From a virus: a DNA stretch of 26,852 nucleotides. Below, one piece after another: positions 1 through 8,317 of this stretch (within the stretch, counting starts at the first letter, position 1; every line of letters starts with the position of its first letter). The position numbers were made by a program, and so were the translations under genes. The stretch lies in the IMG/VR virus record IMGVR_UViG_3300012929_000040, positions 1 through 26,852 of that record; one strand, given 5' to 3'. Below the pieces are notes generated by a model, which saw only the letters and a list, made by a program, of their open reading frames with translations, was not told where the DNA came from and did no database searches.

Positions 1-212
1 ACACGTGTGAGCTGATCTCGAACTCCGTCAAAAGCGGAACCCCCGCCGGGCAGTCTCAGCACATCCGCATGTTCCTCGCCGACCTCGGGTCTACAGAGGC
101 AGCCCGAAGGGCGATGGATGTCAAGATCACTCGGACCGAAGCCGAAGACCCAACTAAGGTGATCACCCAGCAGCGTGTTGCCGAACGGCGTGCCGCCCGT
201 CAGGCGCAGTAA
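1..212 (+). CDS. Partial upstream protein, possibly small terminase subunit
   Basis: An open frame runs from the left edge to a TAA at 210-212 and gives about 69 residues of a C-terminus. The tail is rich in Arg, Ala and Gln and ends RRAARQAQ. There is no diagnostic motif in the visible part. It directly abuts the ATG of the large terminase (TAA then ATG with no gap), and the small terminase subunit often sits in this position, so that is the likeliest identity. This rests on position only. It could also be an unrelated early-operon protein. Confidence 0.5.
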   Translation, partial: TCELISNSVKSGTPAGQSQHIRMFLADLGSTEAARRAMDVKITRTEAEDPTKVITQQRVAERRAARQAQ

Positions 213-1814
213 ATGCCAGCCATCCGGATTCGTCCGGAGCCCCCTGACGATGGTATGACTCTCGGTTGGGCGGTCTACGCGTGGATGTCTAATAACTTGG
301 TCCACGGCATCACGGGCGAGCAACTAGAGCTGAACGACGAGACGTTAGAGTACGTTCTATCGTTCTACGCCCTGGATGAAGAGGGCATGTGGCTTTACGA
401 CCGCGCGGCTATGCGGCGAGCTCGGGGGACTGGTAAAAGCCCACTCGCGGGTAACATAGCTGATGCCGAATTGTGCTGCGAGCACGTCCGCTTCGGTGGA
501 TGGGATTTGATGGATGATTATGGTAACCTAGGCGGGCTTCCCGCTATGGCCCCTCATATCCAAATCGTAGCCACAACGCTAGAGCAGACCAAACCCATAT
601 TCGAGATATCGGCCGCAGCGTTCACCAACAAAGCGATCGAGAAATATCAGCTCGATATAGGTATCGAAGCTATAGTCAAAAAGGCGTGGCCTCCAGGCCG
701 AATCAAGAGAGTAGCGAACAACCCTCGTGGGTTGCGAGGACCTCGTCCTACTTTGACCATAGCCGAAGAGGTTTCCGAGTGGGTGGTCGGCAACTCGGGT
801 CACGCAGCTATGGTACGTATTCGGTCTAACCTAGCGAAAGATCCGACGGGCACCGCAAGGTTGGCCGAGTTCGGAAACGCTTTTGTACCTGGCGAGGATT
901 CACACGCCGAACGCACGTACAAAGCGTTCACCTCCCAGATAGAAAAAGAGAACGTAAGCAGGATACTCTACGACTCGCTAGAGGCGGACCCAAGTCTTCG
1001 GTTGAACGTACCCGAAGAACTAGAGGAAGCTATCCGCCAGGCAGCGGGGGATTCGGACCTGAATGTACGGACCCTGGTCAACACGGCGCTCGATGAATCG
1101 ATCACGGTTTCGCAGTTCCGGCGTGAACACCTCAACCAAATCCTATCTTCCGAAGATTCGCTCATCTCTGCGCAGTTGTTCGATGCACAATCGCAAGGTG
1201 TTGCCCCGTTGGGGCCGGAAGACGTAATTACGTTGGGTTTCGACGGGTCTTTGACGGGAGACGGTACAGCTATCGTCGCCTTCCGCCTCTCTGACCGATC
1301 GTTCCACCTTCTACACTATTGGGAGCCGGATCCGTTGGAGCCCGAGTGGCGTATCGACGAGACAGCGGTTGACGAGGCTTTCCGAGCGGAGATGTTCCGC
1401 CGCCCGGTTTGGGCCGCCGGTTGCGACGTACATCCTTTTGAGTCTTGGGTGTACGCCTGGGAGCGAGAGTTTGGCCAGAAGATGAAGGCGAAAGCTAGTT
1501 CGGCTGGGAACTTGATCCGGGATAACCGAACAGATCTTAGGGCACTAACTTTCTCGTGTGAAGCGTTGGTTAACGAGATAGAATCCGGATCTGTCTGGTT
1601 CTACGCTTCTTATCGTATGCGCGAGCATTGGGGTAACGCTAAGCGTCGTCTCAATAACCACGGTTACTCGTTCGGTAAGATCACGAAGAATTCAAGACAG
1701 CGTGTGGATATCGTAGCTGCCTCTCTTATGGCTTATATAGCGGCTACAGCTCTCGCTAAAACTCCGTTGACCGAACCCGTCACCCCGGGTCGAGTCGTTC
1801 GTATCAACCAATAA
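213..1814 (+). CDS. terL: Terminase large subunit (packaging ATPase/nuclease)
   Basis: This is the motor protein that cuts concatemeric phage DNA and pumps it into the prohead through the portal. The 533-residue length is normal for the family. The N-terminal ATPase domain has a Walker A-type loop RGTGKS at residues 71-76 and a Walker B-like strand ending in two acids, LTIAEEV, at 181-187. The C-terminal RNase H-like nuclease domain shows its metal-binding acids at D344 (LGFDGS), around D405 (GCDVHP) and at D499 (RVDIVAAS). The ATG follows the upstream stop without a gap. The portal gene begins 14 bases downstream. The combination of ATPase and nuclease motifs with the following portal and capsid genes makes this assignment firm. 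Confidence 0.95.
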   Translation: MPAIRIRPEPPDDGMTLGWAVYAWMSNNLVHGITGEQLELNDETLEYVLSFYALDEEGMWLYDRAAMRRARGTGKSPLAGNIADAELCCEHVRFGGWDLMDDYGNLGGLPAMAPHIQIVATTLEQTKPIFEISAAAFTNKAIEKYQLDIGIEAIVKKAWPPGRIKRVANNPRGLRGPRPTLTIAEEVSEWVVGNSGHAAMVRIRSNLAKDPTGTARLAEFGNAFVPGEDSHAERTYKAFTSQIEKENVSRILYDSLEADPSLRLNVPEELEEAIRQAAGDSDLNVRTLVNTALDESITVSQFRREHLNQILSSEDSLISAQLFDAQSQGVAPLGPEDVITLGFDGSLTGDGTAIVAFRLSDRSFHLLHYWEPDPLEPEWRIDETAVDEAFRAEMFRRPVWAAGCDVHPFESWVYAWEREFGQKMKAKASSAGNLIRDNRTDLRALTFSCEALVNEIESGSVWFYASYRMREHWGNAKRRLNNHGYSFGKITKNSRQRVDIVAASLMAYIAATALAKTPLTEPVTPGRVVRINQ

Positions 1815-1827
1815 AGGAGGGCACCCG

Positions 1828-3279
1828 ATGACAGCTCCTCTCGATCTTTTTGCAGACGAATCAGGAAAAATAGATCCGGGAGAGGCTCTTACCGAACTAC
1901 TGCGCAGCTACAGGGATCAAGCTCGATTTCTAGTTAGGGCTGACAACTATTACCGCGCGGAACCCTCTTCGGTTAACATCGGGTCCCGAATTCCCCCGGC
2001 TCTCGCTTTGTTCAGGACTCCTTGGCCCGCCGTCCGCGCTGCGGTAAACGCGTACACCGACCGGGTATCTATCGAAGATATCAAACTGTCTGACGATGAC
2101 CAGACAGCAGAAGAGATTCGCGACCCTATTCAGCCCGCTTTGACCATGGCTATTCTAGAAGCTGTGGCTATAGGTAACGGGTATCTTCGGACCGTAGTCA
2201 AGTCGGATGGGTCTCTTCTGTTCACAGCGGTTCGAGGTCGAGACGGAGCTTTCCTAGAGGATCGGGACACCGGGGAAACCTTAGCTACTATGCGCGTGCA
2301 CCGCCCTAGGCGTTGGATCGGGCCGGTCTCGGCCCCCAGGCGTGTGACGGTGTACACCCCCGGGCGAGCTACCACGTTCGCGATCCAAGGGACATCCACC
2401 GTCAACAACGCTGGATGGGGCATCCTTGAGGATATCACGTTCCCAAAGGCCCCGGACGCGATGCTTATGCGGCCGATCCTGAACCGCCAGAGGGCGGGGG
2501 AAGAATACGGTCGCTCAGAAGCTCGGGACTTGTACCCACTTCAGGATCAAGGGTCGCGCGCGCTCACCAACATCGCCATCATCTCGGATTCGCTGGCGGT
2601 GCCCCAACGGGTTCTCATCGCTAGTCAGCCTGACAGCTTCAAAGACTTGTCGATGATTCAGACGTATTTGGACTCGATCCTGACTCTGTCGGGCACGGAC
2701 GTACACGTGGATCAATGGCAAGCTGCTCAGCTATCCCCTTTGCTAGAGCAGATGCTCATGCTGGGTCGGCAGGCTTCGGCTATATCCGGTATCCCTATTA
2801 TCTACTGGGGGATCGCTGGCGATCGGACCCAGGCAGCTGACGCCATCCGAGAAAACGATGCGCGATTGGTTATCCGCGCTACCCAGTTGAGTAAACAGTG
2901 GACGCCAGCGGTCAAAGGATGTATCGAAGACGCTTCTCGGCTCTTGGGACGTAACCCCGGGCAAGTCGAGCTGGTCTGGTCGGATCCGGCTACCCCGACC
3001 CCCGCCGCAGCGGTAGACGCGGCCGTAAAGTTGGCCTCTATCCCCCCTGTGGCCGGTGAACCGGTGATCGATCGAGAGTATCTGTGGGACGTCATCCGCA
3101 TGCCCCCGGAATCTCGCGAGAGGATCCGGGAGCTTGGTGATTCGGTGACTCTAGCCCAACTGCTGACGCCGCCGGAGGCGGGTGCTAATGAACCAGGCTC
3201 AGTCCCTCCGGGTCCGCCAACGAACCCTGGAGGCCCTCCTAACGTCCCTCCGAAGGTTCGTCCTGCCCCTGCTGGGTAA
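1828..3279 (+). CDS. Portal protein
   Basis: This 483-residue protein is assigned as the portal, the dodecameric ring at one capsid vertex through which DNA enters and leaves and to which the connector attaches. The start ATG has a strong Shine-Dalgarno sequence, AAGGAGG, at 1814-1820. The size, the position immediately after the large terminase, and the MuF-like gene immediately after it fit an SPP1-like portal of the kind common in actinobacteriophages. The last roughly 35 residues are a low-complexity Pro/Gly tail. That tail is encoded where the next gene has already started in another frame (overlap 3188-3279), which may explain its composition. There is no catalytic motif to check, so identification rests on context and overall character. 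Confidence 0.88.
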   Translation: MTAPLDLFADESGKIDPGEALTELLRSYRDQARFLVRADNYYRAEPSSVNIGSRIPPALALFRTPWPAVRAAVNAYTDRVSIEDIKLSDDDQTAEEIRDPIQPALTMAILEAVAIGNGYLRTVVKSDGSLLFTAVRGRDGAFLEDRDTGETLATMRVHRPRRWIGPVSAPRRVTVYTPGRATTFAIQGTSTVNNAGWGILEDITFPKAPDAMLMRPILNRQRAGEEYGRSEARDLYPLQDQGSRALTNIAIISDSLAVPQRVLIASQPDSFKDLSMIQTYLDSILTLSGTDVHVDQWQAAQLSPLLEQMLMLGRQASAISGIPIIYWGIAGDRTQAADAIRENDARLVIRATQLSKQWTPAVKGCIEDASRLLGRNPGQVELVWSDPATPTPAAAVDAAVKLASIPPVAGEPVIDREYLWDVIRMPPESRERIRELGDSVTLAQLLTPPEAGANEPGSVPPGPPTNPGGPPNVPPKVRPAPAG

Positions 3280-3904
3280 GAAGTCCAACCCGGCCCTGGT
3301 GAGGGCTGTAGGGGCTGCTACGCGCCCTTACGTGAATCGAGCTAGGTCCACGTTGGCTGTTTCGGCTACGCAACAATACAGAGCGTTTCTAGCCGGAGAA
3401 CACCCGATCGTGAAGCCCGCCCTGAACCGGTTCACAAAACCCGCGTGGAGCGGCTCCGTGAATAAAGTCCTTTCGCCAGGTGAGGTTATCACTGAAGAAC
3501 ACATCACTTCCTTAGAGCATAAGGCAGCATGGTGGGCTCAAGACGCCGAGCGCGGGACTTTGATTCACTACGCCAGCCAAGACAAGAGGGTATACGCGTG
3601 GGCGCGTGTGGACGGGGAGCCTCCCTCTTGCCCTTTCTGTACGGTGCTCATCTCTAGAGGTGCGGTCTACCATACCCAAGACGCAGCTACCGTAGGGGAA
3701 ATCGGGCAGTTCCACACCGGGTGCAAGTGCACCGCAGTCCTCGTTTCGCGAGACACCCTCACCTCGTTCGAAGGGTATCAGCAACAGCTAGACGCTGAAG
3801 CCGAATATGTCGCAGCGAGGAAACGAGCCACCAACAAAGACCTTTCGGGGATTGTTGCGGCTATCAAAGAATTGCGCGCTAACTCCGAAGGGAAGACCCC
3901 GTGA
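3188..3904 (+). CDS. MuF-like minor capsid protein
   Basis: This 238-residue protein has the features of a MuF/SPP1 gp7-type minor head protein, which is packaged inside the prohead near the portal. In the C-terminal half there is a Cys/His cluster: C148 and C151 in PSCPFC, then H176, C179 and C181 in FHTGCKC. This is the usual metal-site-like signature of the phage MuF family. I chose ATG 3188 because GGAGG lies at 3174-3178, nine bases upstream; the in-frame GTG at 3182 would be too close. The gene starts 92 bases inside the portal gene in a different frame and ends with a 4-base GTGA overlap with the scaffold gene. No separate capsid protease was recognised in the window. Confidence 0.85.
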   Translation: MNQAQSLRVRQRTLEALLTSLRRFVLPLLGKKSNPALVRAVGAATRPYVNRARSTLAVSATQQYRAFLAGEHPIVKPALNRFTKPAWSGSVNKVLSPGEVITEEHITSLEHKAAWWAQDAERGTLIHYASQDKRVYAWARVDGEPPSCPFCTVLISRGAVYHTQDAATVGEIGQFHTGCKCTAVLVSRDTLTSFEGYQQQLDAEAEYVAARKRATNKDLSGIVAAIKELRANSEGKTP

Positions 3905-4413
3905 CGGACAAAGACTTGTCCCACCTGTCAGATGAAGATCAAGCCTACATCAAGTCGCTTCGCGAAGAGGCTAAGACCAACCGGATCAAAGCCTCCGATT
4001 TGCAGACCGCCATCGCAGAACGCGATTCGGCGGTAGCAGAAGCTACCACCAAGCTGACGGATTTCGAAACGAAGCTGAAGGCTGCGAACGACGTAGTAGG
4101 TAAATATGACACGCTCAGGGATGAGCACGCGCAAGCCCTCGTTCGAAGTGAAACGAATGAGCTTCAGCTAGCTAAGCTCAACGCCGCTTTGGACGCGGGT
4201 ATCCCACACACCTTCGCCGGTCGCCTACAAGGAGACACGGTAGAAGCTATCAAGGCCGACGCCTTGAGCCTCAAGGAGTCCATCGGAGGTCAGACCGGCC
4301 GTGGCCGGGTAGCTTTTGACCGCACGAACGTGTCTTCCGAAACCGGGTCGCAGAACGCTCCGGAGTTTCCATCCATCGCAGCTCACTTTGCTGCAGCTTT
4401 CGGAGAAGAGTGA
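3901..4413 (+). CDS. Capsid scaffolding protein
   Basis: This 170-residue hydrophilic protein is rich in Glu, Lys, Ala and Asp, with a long predicted coiled coil from about residue 10 to 100. It ends in a short segment, FAAAFGEE, of the kind that contacts the capsid protein. Scaffolds of this type fill the prohead interior and are lost on maturation. It starts with GTG, overlapping the stop of the MuF-like gene by 4 bases, with a GAAGGGAAG ribosome site upstream. The capsid gene follows after 4 bases. The position between MuF and capsid genes is the canonical scaffold slot. No protease motif is visible, so a self-cleaving scaffold-protease looks unlikely. Confidence 0.85.
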   Translation: MTDKDLSHLSDEDQAYIKSLREEAKTNRIKASDLQTAIAERDSAVAEATTKLTDFETKLKAANDVVGKYDTLRDEHAQALVRSETNELQLAKLNAALDAGIPHTFAGRLQGDTVEAIKADALSLKESIGGQTGRGRVAFDRTNVSSETGSQNAPEFPSIAAHFAAAFGEE

Positions 4414-4417
4414 CTAA

Positions 4418-5350
4418 ATGGCTACCCTTTCTAGCGGACAGTTCTACATCCCAGCGGCCGAAGCGGCTCCGCTGCTCTCGCGTTCGCGCCGGGAATCTTT
4501 CGTCCTTCAGAACGCTCACCAGATCCCGGTTACCGCTTCTGGTGCCGTCGTCCCGGTGTTCGTCGACAACATCGATGGTGCGTTCGTGGCTGAAGGTGCT
4601 TCCAAGCCCATCGCCGACGTGACCGCGACCACGAAGCAGATGATCATCCACAAGTGGGCGGTCATCGTTCCGGTTTCGGAAGAGTCGGTTACCGACCAGA
4701 ACTCGGTTCAGCTTCTGACCGAAATCGCCACCAACGCTCAGTCGGGCTTCGGCCGCGCGGTGGACAAGCTCGCTATCACCGGCTCCGGTGTCGCTGGCCA
4801 GTCGTTCATCGACCAGACCACCAAGAGCGTGATCCTGGGTACGTCTTCGACGGCGGCGGGCGGCGTTTGGAAAGACCTGAACGAGGGTCTTCGCCAGTTG
4901 GCGGAGGACACCACGGTTGGTCACATCCCGCGCGTGTGGACCGGTTCGGTTTTCGACGCGGTTGTGGAGCCCGACTTCAACGAAGCGGTTGATCTGAACG
5001 GTCGCCCGATCTTCGCGGACACCATGGTAGGCGAAGCGAACTCGGCTCAGCGGTACGGTCGGCTCCTTGGCCGCCCCTCTGCGCTGCTGACTCAGGTTCA
5101 GCAGAACAACGCCACGACTCACCGTGTGGTCGGCTGGGCCGGCAACTGGGAGCGTGTCTACTACGGCTTGGTCGGCGACATCCGAGTGGACTACGACAAC
5201 CGCGCTTCGTACGTGGTCGGCGGGGTCACCCGGTCCGCTTTCCAGGACAACTTGGTTCTGGTCCGCGTGGAAGCCCGTATCGGCGTGCTGGTGGCCGACC
5301 CGGAGGACTTCGTGGCCTTCTACCACGCAGGTAGCACTCCGCTGAGCTGA
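4418..5350 (+). CDS. Major capsid protein (HK97 fold)
   Basis: This 310-residue protein is the expected main shell subunit. It starts at ATG 4418 with GGAGAAG upstream. The N-terminal region (LLSRSRRESFVLQ, then a VPVTASG-like stretch and EGASKPIADVT) and the E-loop/P-domain-like order that follows are typical of the HK97-fold capsids of actinobacteriophages. No N-terminal delta domain is seen, which agrees with a separate scaffold gene. By eye, codon choice is more GC-rich and uniform than in the flanking genes, as expected for the most abundant virion protein. That bias also creates a long spurious antisense frame over this gene. It could only be confused with a decoration protein, but size and context argue against that. 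Confidence 0.92.
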   Translation: MATLSSGQFYIPAAEAAPLLSRSRRESFVLQNAHQIPVTASGAVVPVFVDNIDGAFVAEGASKPIADVTATTKQMIIHKWAVIVPVSEESVTDQNSVQLLTEIATNAQSGFGRAVDKLAITGSGVAGQSFIDQTTKSVILGTSSTAAGGVWKDLNEGLRQLAEDTTVGHIPRVWTGSVFDAVVEPDFNEAVDLNGRPIFADTMVGEANSAQRYGRLLGRPSALLTQVQQNNATTHRVVGWAGNWERVYYGLVGDIRVDYDNRASYVVGGVTRSAFQDNLVLVRVEARIGVLVADPEDFVAFYHAGSTPLS

Positions 5351-5361
5351 TTGGATTCGCT

Positions 5362-6444
5362 GTGACGATGTATCGATCGAAGCACGGCACCATCGCCGGA
5401 GGCCCACCAGAGATGGTCCGCCGGATGCTGTGCATGGGGGCTCAACCCCTTGTCGAAAGGTCTCGTCACAGCGAGCCCCGCCAGAACCTGGGTCGCAAAG
5501 CTCGGGTTCTGGCGGTGGTTCACGGTTGGATGCCTTATCTAGCCGCTGGGTCCGAACGAATGATGCAACACATGATCGACGCCCTTCCCCGAGATGAGTT
5601 CGAAGTCAGCGTGTTGTCGTTCGGGTTTGAGGACAATATATGTGAAGATTACCTCTACGAGAACACGCCAGTCCACGTGGGTTATTCCACAGAGGAAGTC
5701 CCAGACGTGATCATAACCCATCACGGTCCGGCATCTCGGGTAGTCCAGGATATGTCTCTGCAATTCCCAGACGCCCGTATAGTCACGGTGTTCCACAACG
5801 AACGCTACGACATCCCGGATATCCTCCGGCTGAACGCAGACCTACAAGTTTACAATACTTCGTGGGTTCGTGACGCGGTGAACTCAAGTTCCCCGAGTAC
5901 GGTCGTTCACCCGCCTCTCGATCCTTCTCGGCATAGAGTGGGTAAGCGGGGCAATAAAGTGACCCTTTGTAACCTTCAAGATAACAAAGGTGTCCACGTT
6001 TGGAACGAACTCGCTCGTCGCATGCCTAACGTCGAGTTTCTCGGGGTAATAGGTTCCCACGGGGAGCAAATCCCGGTAAAGCTTGCGAACGTCGAGATTC
6101 AGCCGTTGACGCAGGACATGCGGGAAGTCTGGTCCAACACCAAGATCCTACTCATGCCCTCCGGATACGAATCCTACGGTATGGTGGCAGCAGAGGCTTG
6201 TGTCTCTGGCATCCCCGTGATCGCAAACCCAACCCCCGGTCTGGTTGAATGCTTGGACAACGCAGGTATCTTTGTTCCGAGGGACGACATCGATGGGTAT
6301 GAGCGAGTCATCCGGCTACTGTTGGAAGACAAAGAGCAGTACCGAATCCACTCGGAGATGGCAGAGCTTCGAGGGCGAGAACTTGCAGACCAGACAAATA
6401 GCGAACTGAAAAGGTTCGTCCAAAAAATGAGGGGGTTGGTCTGA
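5362..6444 (+). CDS. GT-B fold glycosyltransferase, GT4-like
   Basis: This roughly 360-residue protein has the features of a family 4 type glycosyltransferase, which moves a sugar from a nucleotide-sugar donor to an acceptor. Near the N-terminus there is a donor/acceptor loop of the type HGWMPYLAAGSER (residues 54-66). In the C-terminal Rossmann-like domain there is the family EX7E motif, E270 and E278, in PSGYESYGMVAAEA, followed by GIPVIA and GLVECL. The first 45 residues precede the fold and contain AGGPPEMVRRML, which I do not recognise. GTG 5362 and ATG 5368 have no clear ribosome site, whereas the in-frame ATG 5413 has GGAGG at 5398-5402, so the start is uncertain. Its place directly behind the capsid gene suggests it glycosylates virion proteins, which is an inference. 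Confidence 0.88.
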   Translation: MTMYRSKHGTIAGGPPEMVRRMLCMGAQPLVERSRHSEPRQNLGRKARVLAVVHGWMPYLAAGSERMMQHMIDALPRDEFEVSVLSFGFEDNICEDYLYENTPVHVGYSTEEVPDVIITHHGPASRVVQDMSLQFPDARIVTVFHNERYDIPDILRLNADLQVYNTSWVRDAVNSSSPSTVVHPPLDPSRHRVGKRGNKVTLCNLQDNKGVHVWNELARRMPNVEFLGVIGSHGEQIPVKLANVEIQPLTQDMREVWSNTKILLMPSGYESYGMVAAEACVSGIPVIANPTPGLVECLDNAGIFVPRDDIDGYERVIRLLLEDKEQYRIHSEMAELRGRELADQTNSELKRFVQKMRGLV

Positions 6445-6893
6445 TGGCGCTAGCAACACCGGCGGATGTCGCTGCCCGCTTAGGCAGGGCTCTAAACGTA
6501 GGGGAGATCGCTCAGGTCTCCGCATACCTAGAAGACGCTCAGTCGGCTATCCTGTTTAGACTCCCGGATATCCTGGTAGCGGCTGAGACCGACTCGACTT
6601 TGCGGCAGAATCTCATCTCGGTCGAGTGCTCGGTCACCCTTCGGGCGGCACGAATCACCGACTCTATCCAGTCAGCTTACCCAGCTGTTGAAACTTTGAC
6701 ACCTGCCCCGGCTAACAGGGCTAACGTCACGGTGCTGGACACCGAATGGCGCAAGCTCGGGCTGAAGTGGTACAACGCTTTCTCTTTATCGCAGAACAAC
6801 GCAGCTTTGAACCCGAGTGGGCTGCCCCCGGGGTTCTTCCCCGACAGGGGTTTCGGCCCTTGGTGGACCGAGGGTATTCAGGATGACGGCTGA
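6444..6893 (+). CDS. Head-to-tail adaptor protein
   Basis: This 149-residue protein begins MALATPADVAARLGR and continues with helical segments rich in Ala, Leu and charged residues (VAETDSTLRQNLISVEC...RAARI). This is the usual look of HK97 gp6/SPP1 gp15-like adaptor proteins, which dock under the portal and prepare the head for tail joining. The start ATG overlaps the glycosyltransferase stop by one base (TGATG), and the next gene overlaps this one in the same way, so the three genes are probably translationally coupled. The C-terminus is rich in Pro, Gly, Trp and Phe (PPGFFPDRGFGPWW). The assignment rests on size, N-terminal pattern and position. Confidence 0.75.
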   Translation: MALATPADVAARLGRALNVGEIAQVSAYLEDAQSAILFRLPDILVAAETDSTLRQNLISVECSVTLRAARITDSIQSAYPAVETLTPAPANRANVTVLDTEWRKLGLKWYNAFSLSQNNAALNPSGLPPGFFPDRGFGPWWTEGIQDDG

Positions 6894-7186
6894 TGGAAAA
6901 GATAAAGATCTACTCAAACCTAGAGCGCACTATAGCTCATAGCGTGGAGATGGAGCGGATACTAGGCGATGAGGCTTTCAAGCTCACGCTTAAAGCCCGA
7001 ACGCGCCTGGCTGCTCACCACAAGACCGGTGATCACCGAGTCACGCAGAGTAAAGGCCGAGTTGACCACTTCGTGAACTTGGAGGGCCGAGCACCCCTAG
7101 CTGTTGAAAAGGGTTGGCACGGTAAAGACGGACAGTTCCACCCAGGTCTCCATATTCTTCGGGGGTCTATCGGGGGCACGTTGTGA
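6893..7186 (+). CDS. Small head-tail connector protein, DUF5403-like
   Basis: This 97-residue basic protein has a short N-terminal helix (LGDEAFKLTLKARTRLAAH), then HKTGDHRVTQSKGRVDHFVNL and a C-terminus ending HILRGSIGGTL. The pattern of a KAR..LA.H..TGDHR segment followed by strands is what I recall for DUF5403 proteins, found in this position in actinobacteriophages, but I could not run a domain search. It overlaps both neighbours by one to four bases. It probably acts as a head completion or stopper-type connector. Another small connector family is the main alternative. Confidence 0.65.
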   Translation: MEKIKIYSNLERTIAHSVEMERILGDEAFKLTLKARTRLAAHHKTGDHRVTQSKGRVDHFVNLEGRAPLAVEKGWHGKDGQFHPGLHILRGSIGGTL

Positions 7187-7611
7187 TGCTCGATGCGGTC
7201 GCCGTAGTTGTCGACGCCCTTGTTAAAGCGGGGTTCGATGCTCACCCTACTGCGGCCGAGATGTCCGAGGGCAACCCGGTGATCCCGAAAGAGGCACTTA
7301 GTTCACCCGGATTCATCTGGGTAGAAGAATCCCTAGCCGGAACTACCACCCACATCCTATACTCCGATCGGCCTCAAGTAGAGACGATCGTATACAGCAA
7401 TCTTGGCGCAGCTCAGGCTACGCTCCTCGCACGTCAAGCTCAGACAGCTTTGGCAGATGCGATAGGTGTTCCACTCCCGTCCGGAGGAATCCACGGGGTG
7501 TACACCCTAATCCGACCGCACCGGGAGGATTTGCAAGGTCTACCGCTGGGCGTTGGAAGATCCACCGCTTTGTATGACCTACTTCTGTCAAACACCGCGA
7601 AATGGAGCTAA
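7183..7611 (+). CDS. Tail terminator/neck protein
   Basis: This 142-residue protein has the mixed alpha/beta pattern of phage tail terminators: an N-terminal helix (VAVVVDALVKAGF), strands around the middle (GFIWVEES, THILYSDRPQVETIVYS), a helix (AAQATLLARQAQTALADAI) and further strands (IHGVYTLIRP). It precedes the major tail protein, the usual place for a terminator, which caps the tail tube and joins it to the head. It starts at GTG 7183 (4-base overlap) or ATG 7186 (1-base overlap) with GGGGG at 7172-7176. Naming is by context and secondary-structure pattern, not by a motif. Confidence 0.65.
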   Translation: MMLDAVAVVVDALVKAGFDAHPTAAEMSEGNPVIPKEALSSPGFIWVEESLAGTTTHILYSDRPQVETIVYSNLGAAQATLLARQAQTALADAIGVPLPSGGIHGVYTLIRPHREDLQGLPLGVGRSTALYDLLLSNTAKWS

Positions 7612-7614
7612 AAA

Positions 7615-8214
7615 ATGCCCTCGCCTGGCTTGAACGACGCTGGATATGTTCTCCTTAACAACACTACCCTTTACACGGCGGCCGTCGATACGGCAGCGGT
7701 CGATGCAAACTCTCTGGACACTCCGGGTGTCGCGTGGACCATTCTCGGACACGTCGGTGATGAGACCGGTAAGGGCAACATCGTCCTAACCAAAGACGGC
7801 GGAACCGCGACCACCAAGGGGTCTATGACGAAGCGGGCTATCCGCCAGGTTGTCGATCCGGTGTTCCACGGTGTAGATGTCGACATCACGCAGTGGACGC
7901 GCGACGTTTTGGCGCTGTATCACGGCACCTCCGGCGGTACCAACCCGACGGCTATGCAGATCGAGGGTGTCTCGGATGGTTCTACGACCAACCGGGCCAT
8001 GCTGGTGGTCTGGGCTGACGGCACCAAGCGAGTGGGGCTGTACGCCCCCAACGTGTCTTGGACCGGTCGTGACGCTATCGACACCACTTCGGTTGCGGAC
8101 GCGGTAGCCATCCCGTTGCACGGCGCCTTCCTGGACTCCCCGACCTTGGTCGGCCCAGCGAGCAAGGCCCTGCGCTACACGTGGATCTCGCCCACGCTTC
8201 TGGTCCTTTCTTGA
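7615..8214 (+). CDS. Major tail protein (tail tube subunit)
   Basis: This 199-residue protein has the look of a tail tube subunit: mostly short beta strands and Gly/Thr/Asp-rich turns (GHVGDETGKGNIVLTKDGGTATTKG, then VWADGTKRVGLYAPNVSW and VADAVAIPLHG). It starts at ATG 7615 with GGAG just upstream and lies between the terminator-type gene and the tail assembly chaperones, the standard slot. A terminator-like hairpin follows seven bases after its stop, which would fit high production relative to the chaperones downstream. Codons look more uniform than in the small connector genes, again fitting an abundant product. Confidence 0.88.
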   Translation: MPSPGLNDAGYVLLNNTTLYTAAVDTAAVDANSLDTPGVAWTILGHVGDETGKGNIVLTKDGGTATTKGSMTKRAIRQVVDPVFHGVDVDITQWTRDVLALYHGTSGGTNPTAMQIEGVSDGSTTNRAMLVVWADGTKRVGLYAPNVSWTGRDAIDTTSVADAVAIPLHGAFLDSPTLVGPASKALRYTWISPTLLVLS

Positions 8215-8220
8215 TCCTCG

Positions 8221-8260
8221 GCCCGGGGACCCGACTTAGGTCTACTCCCCGGGCTTGTTT
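8221..8260 (+). terminator. Terminator-like hairpin after major tail gene
   Basis: A perfect 9-base stem, GCCCGGGGA at 8221-8229 and TCCCCGGGC at 8246-8254, is separated by a 16-base loop and followed by TTGTTT. It starts six bases after the major tail stop codon. The T-run is short and interrupted, so it may be a partial terminator that lets some transcripts continue into the chaperone and tape measure genes. Confidence 0.75.
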
Positions 8261-8271
8261 CAAAGGTTAGT

Positions 8272-8292
8272 CCCCGTTCCTTTAATACGGGG
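8272..8292 (+). other. Second intergenic hairpin
   Basis: CCCCGT at 8272-8277 pairs with ACGGGG at 8287-8292 around a 9-base AT-rich loop. No T-run follows, so it is not a standard terminator. It could be an RNA processing or stability element between the tail tube and chaperone genes, or simply chance. Confidence 0.4.
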
Positions 8293-8317
8293 CACCTTCA
8301 TTCAAGGTTAAGCTACG

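Noticed and set aside
3901-4413. Capsid protease fused to scaffold
   Set aside because: No Ser-His catalytic pattern and the length fits a simple scaffold.
4271-5407. Long antisense open frame (378 residues) over the capsid gene
   Set aside because: Its product is rich in Arg, His and Val in a way expected from the third-base bias of the capsid gene on the other strand; no start context or motif was found.
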